NCBI GenBank assembly: GCA_964235605.1
Contig: CAXSCR010000035.1
Span: 1-49,782 of the forward strand
Direction: 5' to 3'
Source of the DNA: DATCRE01 sp964235605
GTDB lineage: Bacteria > Bacteroidota > Bacteroidia > Cytophagales > Cyclobacteriaceae
Length of the DNA stretch: 49,782 nt
Part shown: one piece after another, positions 43,580 to 49,782 of the stretch
How the letters are laid out: every line of letters starts with the position of its first letter
Numbering within the stretch: position 1 is the stretch's first letter
Notes under the pieces: generated by a model
What the model saw: the letters and a program-made list of their open reading frames with translations, nothing else
Told to the model about the DNA's origin: nothing
The model's database searches: none
Made by a program: the position numbers and the translations under genes

Positions 43580-44335
43580 AGGTTTTCAGCTACCTTGTCA
43601 ACTGTGAGTGACCATCGAAGAACAGTAAGGGTAATCTACGCTATTCGATTGAAGAAATTTCCTGGTCATTATTGCCGTCTTGGGGGTGGGTTGTTAAAAA
43701 GAAATTGCCTCAATCATTCGAGAAAAGAATGCTCACTACCTGCTTGCCGTGAAAGAAAATCAAAAGGATTACACCAAACATTTTACAATCGTTCCAGCGT
43801 TTACCTCTAACAGATGCGGATACACAAATCAATGCAGGCCACGGCCGTATCCAAAAACGAACATGTGAAATTGTCACTTCACAACAGTGGGTCGAGTCTA
43901 CGCAATGGCGCGACTTAAACACATTGCAGCTTTTTGGTGCAAAACGAGAAATTTGAATTTATTTTCGTTAAAAATTTATCATGTGTTTGTACCCCCCTAC
44001 AGGCAAAAAGTTTTTATGCTCTGTATTAGGGCTTTGCGGCATTTGTAGTACACAGAGGGTATTGTTTTGTGAAGATTGAGACCAGTACTTTACGGTGTGT
44101 ATTTTAAGTTTTCCATACGAAAGCATCCACACACAGGGAATCTAATTAAACACATTGATAAAAATCACCAGCGAACGCACCACCAAACTTACCGGAGTGC
44201 AGCAACAACAAACAAGATATTATATCAGTAGTAAGAAGGCAGATGCTAGACGCTTAACACCTTAGTGCGGTCACACTGGTCTATTGAAAAAAAACTGCAT
44301 TGGGTGTTGAATGTTAATTTAATTTAAAGAAGTTC
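43580..44335 (+). mobile_element. ISAs1-family transposase remnant
   Basis: The C-terminal half of a DDE transposase can be followed over several frames: KEIASIIREKNAHYLLAVKENQK, LPLTDADTQINAGHGRIQKR (hallmark GHGRI), QWVESTQWRDLNTL, then after an insertion IKITSERTTKLTGVQ, TRYYISSKKADARRL and, after a shift, NTLVRSHWSIEKKLHWVLNVN. These match ISAs1-type transposases. The N-terminal half and both ends of the element are gone. Stops and frameshifts make it inactive. The left border is uncertain. Confidence 0.85.
43927..44157. mobile_element. 219-bp insertion with 12-bp flanking direct repeat
   Basis: TTAAACACATTG occurs at 43915-43926 and again at 44146-44157. Removing the 219 bases between them and one repeat copy joins RDLNTL to IKITSER in frame, restoring the transposase sequence. 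This is what a target-site duplication around an inserted element looks like. The insert has no clear terminal inverted repeats and no recognised gene; one plus-strand frame of 33 codons starts at 43980. Confidence 0.7.
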
Positions 44336-44388
44336 ACTCGCGAAAAAGAAGTGGAAACTTAGCTTTCAATTTTAAAATCATTTACAAA

Positions 44389-44505
44389 ATGGCACTTGGC
44401 ACTCAAAATACTGGAGAAAAAAAAGGAGGGTTTTCTAACCAGATAAGCAGAATAAAAGCTGCTGCAGATGACAAATTCAGGCATTCCTTAATCAATAATT
44501 TTTAA
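44389..44505 (+). CDS. Possible 38-residue protein
   Basis: A short frame (starts MALGTQNTGEKKGGF, ends RHSLINNF) just right of the IS remnant, overlapping the tail of the convergent glycosyltransferase gene by 18 bases. A G-rich stretch lies inside rather than before it, so no ribosome site is clear. No homologue is recognised; it could be the truncated start of a lost gene. Confidence 0.25.
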   Translation: MALGTQNTGEKKGGFSNQISRIKAAADDKFRHSLINNF

Positions 44506-45678
44506 ATGCGGAGGCCCTGCCATAGGTTCTGAAAGGAGGTTTATAATAATTTCTTCTAATACCTTTGCACTATTTTCAGCATTAAAAACCTTAGCCGCAT
44601 TTCCCGAGTTTTCTTTAAACTGTCTTACATCCTTATGAGTAATATTAATAAGTTCTTTGGCTAAACTTTGAGGGCTAAAGTCAGAAGACACAACCCCGTT
44701 ATTAAATGTTTTAACGATCTCGGCCATTTCAGGCGTAGGCCCAATGGCAATTCCTAGACGTGCTTGAATAAAATCAAAAAGCTTGTTTGGTAGCGTATTT
44801 TCGTAATTGAAGTTGATTGGAGGCAACAAAAACACGCCTATGTCATACCTGTTGATTGTGTATACAAGCTCAAGACTTTTTATAGGGGGAAGTATTTTGA
44901 CCTTTGAATTGTTAATAATGCTGTTCTGCAAATTATTTATATATTTTCTGGTTTTACCTGAAGCAAAACCAGGAGTCAATAAATAGAGGTCAAGCGTAAA
45001 CCTATCATCCAATAGATTCATCATTTCAATCATTAATTCTAATCTTCTTGATGGATTAGCTATGCCAACGTGAACTAGTTTTATTTTATACTCTTCTACC
45101 GGTGAAGCATCTAGGCTAAAATAGTTATTCGCATTTGGAATGACTATCGGATTTACATTAAAATGTTTCTTATATTCCTTAGCAAGCCCCTTTCCAACAG
45201 TTGTCATTCTAGAAGTTAGTGGCAAATATTTTTTACAAAGCCAGATATTAAATGCTTTAAAAAATATTCGCCACATTAATTTGTCCTCAAAGTGCCTAGG
45301 GGCATACTCATGTGCGTCGAATAAAACTTGATGTTTGCCTGGCAACGAGAATGATATTGGAAGGGTCTCTACATCATTAGCTATGATAAGGTGAAAGGTT
45401 TTGCCTTGCAATTTATTCTTTAGTATAGGAAAGTAAGCGTAAAGTATGCTGTGTGCAATTGAATGGCATCTGAGAATAAGGAAAAAGGATGCTAACAATT
45501 TTCTAAAAAAATTGAGATTAGTTGGTGTTATAGGGATGAGTTCATAGTCTGCGGAAGGTTCTCCATTAAAACCACATAGTGTAATTTCATACTCATTCTT
45601 TAAAGCTTGTACTTGTCTTCGGACGCGTGCGTCGTATTGTAGGTCACTTAATGTGAGAATGAAAATCTTCTTCTTCAT
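44488..45678 (-). CDS. Glycosyltransferase, group 1 (GT4-like)
   Basis: 396-residue cytoplasmic or membrane-associated GT-B enzyme. N-terminal domain: ILTLSDLQYDARVRRQVQAL and the membrane-near IIANDVETLPISF, DAHEYAPRHF. C-terminal domain: VIPNANNYF, KLVHVGIANPSRRLELMIEMM and the donor-binding E-x7-E-like region NTLPNKLFDFIQARLGIAI. It probably adds a sugar to a surface polysaccharide or glycolipid. It is the last gene of the deacetylase / GNAT / glycosyltransferase operon, 28 bases after the GNAT gene. Confidence 0.88.
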   Translation of the reverse strand: MKKKIFILTLSDLQYDARVRRQVQALKNEYEITLCGFNGEPSADYELIPITPTNLNFFRKLLASFFLILRCHSIAHSILYAYFPILKNKLQGKTFHLIIANDVETLPISFSLPGKHQVLFDAHEYAPRHFEDKLMWRIFFKAFNIWLCKKYLPLTSRMTTVGKGLAKEYKKHFNVNPIVIPNANNYFSLDASPVEEYKIKLVHVGIANPSRRLELMIEMMNLLDDRFTLDLYLLTPGFASGKTRKYINNLQNSIINNSKVKILPPIKSLELVYTINRYDIGVFLLPPINFNYENTLPNKLFDFIQARLGIAIGPTPEMAEIVKTFNNGVVSSDFSPQSLAKELINITHKDVRQFKENSGNAAKVFNAENSAKVLEEIIINLLSEPMAGPPHLKIID

Positions 45679-45706
45679 TTAATTTTGTGAGCAGATTAAT
45701 GAATTG

Positions 45707-46786
45707 TTATAGGTTGCCTTGTGTAAATAGTCTGTTGAAAAATATTCTATGTGCTGAAATGGTATTTTCTTCCTGTAGCTGTTTCCAAACAAAGTGGCTT
45801 CCTCTTTTTAGATAGACAAATCCAATTTTTTTCAGGAGGTTAATTTGATTCAGCATCTCTTCATTGTTTTCAAAACACAATACACGAACAGAAGACACGC
45901 CTGTTCTTTGTATCTTTTTCAATGCTTTTCTAAGGATTTGCAATTGTGCTTTTACATCTAATGTCGGAGAAAAGAACATTTGTTCCAGATAGCTGACTTC
46001 CGCTCTTATGTTAAATAGGATATCGGCTTCTGGAGAGGTTTGCGTTTGTCCGAATTGCAAATTTGTATATTGATTACCAAACGGATTTTTTAAAAGCCTC
46101 CAGTTGAGATAAGCTTCATTCTCTCTCAGGAAGTAATAAGATTTTTGTTTATAGAAGGTGCGGATAATACTTTCCTTATTGTTTGTTAAAGAGACTTCTG
46201 TTAATTGCTTTTTACTTTCGTTCACAAACAATCTTTTAAGACCAGATATAAAGGACAACGTCGAGAGCCCTAAAATTTTAAATTTATCAAAAAATTTATT
46301 TTGCGTATTTAATTTTTTAATATGAGTGAAAGCCTGGAATGGTTTAAAAACCAACAAAGCCTGTGTTGTCTGAAAAGGGATTTCAAAACCCAATCGTTCA
46401 AAGGCCTTAACAGCGGGAGTAAAACCCCAAATATATTTTACTCCTGCTTTTTTACATTCGTAAAAAAGCAAAGCATACATTTTTTCAAATAGCTTTTGCC
46501 CGCGGTAATCTGGATGCACAAGTGTATCTTCAGATTTAGCTGTGAGAATGTAAGAACCATCTGCGTTCATTAACTCAATTGGAATGGCGCACTGGATGCC
46601 TGCTATCTTTACAAAACTCGTTTCACTGGTATCAACGGCTATGACATAGATAGCTTTACCCTCTGGCCCGTCTACGAACTCCCAACGAAAGTTTTCAATT
46701 GTTCTGTTAGTCTTGTATACGTTATTAAAAAAATTGTTGGCTAGTTCATACTGGTTGTTCTCCAGCAAACGAATTTCTATGGCCAT
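45707..46786 (-). CDS. Large GNAT-type acetyltransferase
   Basis: 359 residues. The N-terminal half holds a GNAT fold: SEDTLVHPDYRGQKLFEKMY (CoA loop) and GVKYIWGFTPAVKAFERLGF (the strand and helix after it). The C-terminal half repeats a strand-helix pattern (SSVRVLCFENNEEMLNQINL, LKKIGFVYLKRGSH) and may be a second GNAT-like domain, as in enzymes that acylate surface sugars. Its start overlaps the upstream deacetylase-like gene by 10 bases, so the pair is coupled. Substrate not known; sugar acylation is inferred from its neighbours. Confidence 0.8.
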   Translation of the reverse strand: MAIEIRLLENNQYELANNFFNNVYKTNRTIENFRWEFVDGPEGKAIYVIAVDTSETSFVKIAGIQCAIPIELMNADGSYILTAKSEDTLVHPDYRGQKLFEKMYALLFYECKKAGVKYIWGFTPAVKAFERLGFEIPFQTTQALLVFKPFQAFTHIKKLNTQNKFFDKFKILGLSTLSFISGLKRLFVNESKKQLTEVSLTNNKESIIRTFYKQKSYYFLRENEAYLNWRLLKNPFGNQYTNLQFGQTQTSPEADILFNIRAEVSYLEQMFFSPTLDVKAQLQILRKALKKIQRTGVSSVRVLCFENNEEMLNQINLLKKIGFVYLKRGSHFVWKQLQEENTISAHRIFFNRLFTQGNL

Positions 46787-48036
46787 GTTATATTGTATTT
46801 TTGAATTATTTCCGTTTGATTTATTGTACCGAAATTTCCCTCTTTTATGTAGGCGAGAATTTTTTTATAAAGCGAAAGGTAGCCCTTATATTTAAACTCA
46901 GTAAAAAAATTGTTATGCCAGAGCAGGGATAAAACTGCGTTCTCTTTATTGCCTTCAAAGAAACCGAAGATCTCATTCTCTACACTTTGCAGATCCATTT
47001 TTCTATTGAAGAATGTTCTATCCATAACATGTAATGGCATTTCAACAAATGAATAAGGTTTTCGTTTTGCAAAGTTGTAGGGATTGAAAGGCAACCCATA
47101 ATTATTGCGAAATCCGTACTGTTCTGAAAAACCAAGACTAGCATCAAGCTGTAAGCCGGCTTCTTCAATATCAGTATAACCAGCATGGAGTCTGAATTTT
47201 AGATAGTGATATCGGTTTCCTTGTGGGAACGTTCCAAATTTTTTTATCTCTGCATGAAATGATTCTTTTGCTAAGCTTTTATGAATCCCATTCTCAAAAC
47301 CCAATGCTGCCACTTGCTTAAAGTGATGTTGAATTTTTGAAGATTGAAAATCGTAATCTGCATTCTTTTGTATATTATCCAGATTACCTTTGTTTACAAT
47401 CCAGTAGAACGTCGATCGACAATCATATTCAGATTCAATTTTCATGATCTGGTCGATGTTAAGCCACGCAGGTTTACCCATAGCTAATTTGAATAGCATG
47501 GACAAGAATAGGTCGAATCTTCCTTTTTTTAAAACATTAAAGCCATCTTCTTTGATGGCGCCATGTACAGTATCTATATCATGGGATAAAAAGAATGTGC
47601 TCTTTACAGGTTTGACATTGAGATTAAGTGTAGCTAAAATCTTGTTAAAGCAATCCTGTACAAGGTTCTTTTTTATGTTGCCTAATCTGTACTGATAGCT
47701 ATTTTTATATTGAAATCTCCCAAGGTTATCTGGTTTGTTATCATTGTGTTCCTGTAAAGAAGTTAAGCAAAAAAAAGCAGTCGCAAGATAGTCAGGCACA
47801 CCCCGTGTTGATTCAAAAAAACCACTTTCTGTTAATTGGCTTGCATGAAGACTTTGCTGAACGAAATTTTCTGAAATACGAAATGTATTAATGCTTTGGT
47901 AGCCTATCGTGTATCTGGCTTTATCATCCGATTCAACTAATTCAAAGTCTACATTTTTTTTTGCACCCAATATTTTAAAAAGATAGTTGAGTTCAGGTAT
48001 TATCCCCATTATTTCCGATGAAACATTAATCCGCAT
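46777..48036 (-). CDS. Polysaccharide deacetylase-like protein (DUF7033 type)
   Basis: 419 residues. The catalytic-type motif SHDIDTVHG near residue 155 resembles motif 1 of NodB-fold carbohydrate esterases; EYDCRSTFYWIVNKG and HFKQVAALGFENGIHKS follow as the usual later strands with the His. The ending LSLLWHNNFFTEFKYKGYLSLYKKIL is typical of this group. An N-terminal domain of about 140 residues precedes the NodB fold. ATG at 48036 is chosen over a TTG at 48075. First gene of the operon; the substrate is probably an amino sugar in a surface glycan. Confidence 0.83.
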   Translation of the reverse strand: MRINVSSEIMGIIPELNYLFKILGAKKNVDFELVESDDKARYTIGYQSINTFRISENFVQQSLHASQLTESGFFESTRGVPDYLATAFFCLTSLQEHNDNKPDNLGRFQYKNSYQYRLGNIKKNLVQDCFNKILATLNLNVKPVKSTFFLSHDIDTVHGAIKEDGFNVLKKGRFDLFLSMLFKLAMGKPAWLNIDQIMKIESEYDCRSTFYWIVNKGNLDNIQKNADYDFQSSKIQHHFKQVAALGFENGIHKSLAKESFHAEIKKFGTFPQGNRYHYLKFRLHAGYTDIEEAGLQLDASLGFSEQYGFRNNYGLPFNPYNFAKRKPYSFVEMPLHVMDRTFFNRKMDLQSVENEIFGFFEGNKENAVLSLLWHNNFFTEFKYKGYLSLYKKILAYIKEGNFGTINQTEIIQKYNITWP

Positions 48037-48186
48037 CTGCCTTAAAAAGGTTGGTGAAGTACTTTGATGGTGCAATAATAATTTTTTTAAAGATCGACTG
48101 GGAATAGAATCATTTTTATTTTGTAGAAATTATGCTATTTTTATAGTGGTAAGTGGATACCCCAATAGCCTTACCGAATCGAAACT

Positions 48187-48690
48187 ATGAAATCCCCCCT
48201 ATTCCTGCTTTTATTTATTGTCAGCGTTAATTATGGTTGGGGCCAGTCCAGCACGTATGGAGGCATTGTCAGCTCTTACCAACAAGCAGTGAATGATAGC
48301 TATTCCGCAGAATGGATAGTAGGTGATGTTATTACTGAGACGTTTGAAAAATATAATTTTACAGCGATTAGCGGGCTTATCGACGATAGTGGTTTAAATC
48401 CTACTACCAGCCTTGAGCAACATGATAAATACGGGATATACTCCTTCCCAAATCCCTTCTCGAATACGCTTACTATTCAGTCTGATCAACTTCCTGACCA
48501 ACTTCAATTCAATAATTTGAGATTCGAGTTTTTTAATACGCTGGGAGTTAAAATCGAAACTCCAATTATCAATCACGGTAAAAAAGAGGCTAGCTTCTTC
48601 ACAGGAGATTTAACGTCAGGATTATATATTTTAAAGATAAAGAATGCAAGCAATAAGCTTTTAACGCATATTAAACTCATACGCGAATGA
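48187..48690 (+). CDS. Exported protein with T9SS type A sorting domain
   Basis: 167 residues: a signal peptide (ends GWGQ, residue 20), about 65 residues of small beta domain (SSTYGGIVSSYQQAVND, AEWIVGDVITETF) and a T9SS sorting domain (about 85-167) with YSFPNPFSNTLTI, FFNTLGV, SGLYILKI and the last strand HIKLIRE. It is almost only the sorting domain plus a small passenger. Its stop overlaps the next start (ATGA), so the pair is translationally coupled. Confidence 0.88.
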   Translation: MKSPLFLLLFIVSVNYGWGQSSTYGGIVSSYQQAVNDSYSAEWIVGDVITETFEKYNFTAISGLIDDSGLNPTTSLEQHDKYGIYSFPNPFSNTLTIQSDQLPDQLQFNNLRFEFFNTLGVKIETPIINHGKKEASFFTGDLTSGLYILKIKNASNKLLTHIKLIRE

Positions 48691-49607
48691 AAAATTTATT
48701 TTTACTTCTCTTGTTGATTTCCTCAATTACGTTCGCACAAAGTCCTGAATCCTTCAAGTATCAGGCGCTAATCCGAAACAGTAGTGGTCAGATTGTTGCT
48801 AATCGATCGGTCTCAATAAAGATTAGTATATTAAAAGGAGCAATTGAAAATGAAAGTGTTTATACGGAAGCACATGCGGCATCTACAAACACCTTTGGAA
48901 CGATCAACCTTGAAATTGGAAATGGAAATGTAATAACTGGTTCTTTTGCAGGAATTAATTGGGGATCGGATTTTCATTTTGTGAAAGTGGATATGGATCT
49001 CGATAATGATAATGTTTATGAGAATCTTGGAGTCGCCAAATTACTTTCAGTTCCCTATGCGCTTTACGCGCAAAAATCAGGCGATCAAAAATGGGCATCA
49101 AATGGTAATAACATTTCCTACAATGCTGGAAAAATTGGTGTCGGAATTGAAACACCTATTGAACCACTTCATGTGAATGGAAATATACGTGGCGGACAAT
49201 ACGGCGGTGCACTTCGTATCAAAACAGATTTTGGCTATCTCGATGTAGGTGCGAAGAATGCAGATTATGCACACTTTTATACAGATATGCCCTACGGATT
49301 TTATTTTGGTGGTTCAGTGACAGTACGGGATCACTTGATCGGTTATAGATCATCTGACCTTAACCTAAGCACACAATCAGAATCAGATTTTCTACCGGTT
49401 AAACGTATAACAATCTTGAATTCAAATGGATTTGTAGGCATTGGTACTACCCAGCCGAAATCTCAGCTTCAGGTTGAGAGCGGAGATATTTATTTAAATG
49501 ATGCAACTTCTGGTGTTATTATGAAGTCTCCGAATCAGCAATGCTGGAAGTTAACAGTGAGTAATTCAGGATCTCCCGTTTTTGTTTCCGTAACGTGTCC
49601 TGAATAA
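48687..49607 (+). CDS. Exported tail-fibre-like protein
   Basis: 306 residues. Signal peptide 1-18 (ends TFAQ). The start SPESFKYQALIRNSSGQIVANRSVS and later NVYENLGVAKLLSVPYALYA are found in many Bacteroidota surface proteins that resemble phage tail fibres. Two GIGT-type repeats (KIGVGIETPIEPLHVNG and FVGIGTTQPKSQLQV) follow. The end QQCWKLTVSNSGSPVFVSVTCP is also typical. It has no T9SS domain of its own and may act with the coupled upstream protein. It ends at a good terminator. Confidence 0.85.
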   Translation: MKNLFLLLLLISSITFAQSPESFKYQALIRNSSGQIVANRSVSIKISILKGAIENESVYTEAHAASTNTFGTINLEIGNGNVITGSFAGINWGSDFHFVKVDMDLDNDNVYENLGVAKLLSVPYALYAQKSGDQKWASNGNNISYNAGKIGVGIETPIEPLHVNGNIRGGQYGGALRIKTDFGYLDVGAKNADYAHFYTDMPYGFYFGGSVTVRDHLIGYRSSDLNLSTQSESDFLPVKRITILNSNGFVGIGTTQPKSQLQVESGDIYLNDATSGVIMKSPNQQCWKLTVSNSGSPVFVSVTCPE

Positions 49608-49641
49608 CAAGGATATTCAAATATATTATTTATATGATGAT

Positions 49642-49666
49642 ATGCCAGCATTGACCTGGCATTTTT
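49642..49666 (+). terminator. Intrinsic terminator
   Basis: A 7-bp stem (ATGCCAG / CTGGCAT) with a 7-base loop is followed by five T, 35 bases after the stop of the tail-fibre-like gene. Confidence 0.85.
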
Positions 49667-49782
49667 CACGCTGCTCTTAACGTTTAAAGCAATGAGGATC
49701 AACTTTATAAAATATCTAGTCTTACTGAGTACATCGTTCTTTAAATAACGTATCAAACAACGGCCACCTCCTCCATTTTGTA

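Overview
The window is chromosomal DNA of a member of the Bacteroidota, most likely order Cytophagales. Evidence: two proteins end in type IX secretion (T9SS) sorting domains; several lipoproteins carry acidic residues straight after the lipobox cysteine; promoters match the Bacteroidota form (TTG, about 17-21 bases, TAnnTTTG); the DNA is AT-rich; and many families (DUF4142, DUF6624, toast-rack, tail-fibre-like proteins) are typical of this phylum. No rRNA, tRNA, CRISPR array or intact mobile element was found.

Layout. 1-9.2 kb is mostly minus-strand housekeeping: an ABC-2 export pair, a toast-rack protein, grpE-dnaJ, obg, adk, hpt, a decayed DUF1287 gene and an M42 aminopeptidase. 9.3-22.5 kb mixes metabolism and the cell envelope: a small-drug-export-like membrane protein, L-serine dehydratase alpha, two secreted M28 peptidases, a lipoprotein operon (DUF4142 plus a PQQ-type sugar dehydrogenase), a GNAT enzyme, a lipoprotein esterase, a DUF3299-like protein that may be coupled to a 40-residue ORF, and glycine decarboxylase gcvP. 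22.7-30 kb holds a lysine-tailed SWIB protein, a beta-helix lipoprotein, a small lipoprotein, class II fructose-bisphosphate aldolase and an alcohol dehydrogenase operon. 30.6-38.5 kb is a single gene for a 2644-residue T9SS-exported subtilisin-like protease. 38.7-44.5 kb is a decay zone: broken genes, an ISAs1 remnant split by a 219-bp insertion, and two orphan genes. 44.5-48 kb is a three-gene surface-polysaccharide operon (deacetylase-like, GNAT, glycosyltransferase). 48.2-49.6 kb is a coupled pair of exported proteins, one with a T9SS domain.

How it fits together. Serine dehydratase and GcvP handle serine and glycine. The exported peptidases, protease, sugar dehydrogenase, esterase and beta-helix protein suggest a scavenger of polymers whose hydrolases sit on or outside the outer membrane. 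GrpE and DnaJ are the DnaK co-chaperones, but this DnaJ keeps only two of the four usual zinc motifs.

Most unusual signals: (1) intergenic repeats of at least three sequence types that all share a 7-base period; (2) a 219-bp insertion flanked by a 12-bp direct repeat, whose removal restores the ISAs1 transposase frame exactly; (3) a DnaJ lacking cysteine motifs 1 and 4, the pair that forms one zinc centre; (4) a promoter flanked by an 11-bp inverted repeat in front of an orphan gene. All family assignments are from reading the sequence; no database search was run.
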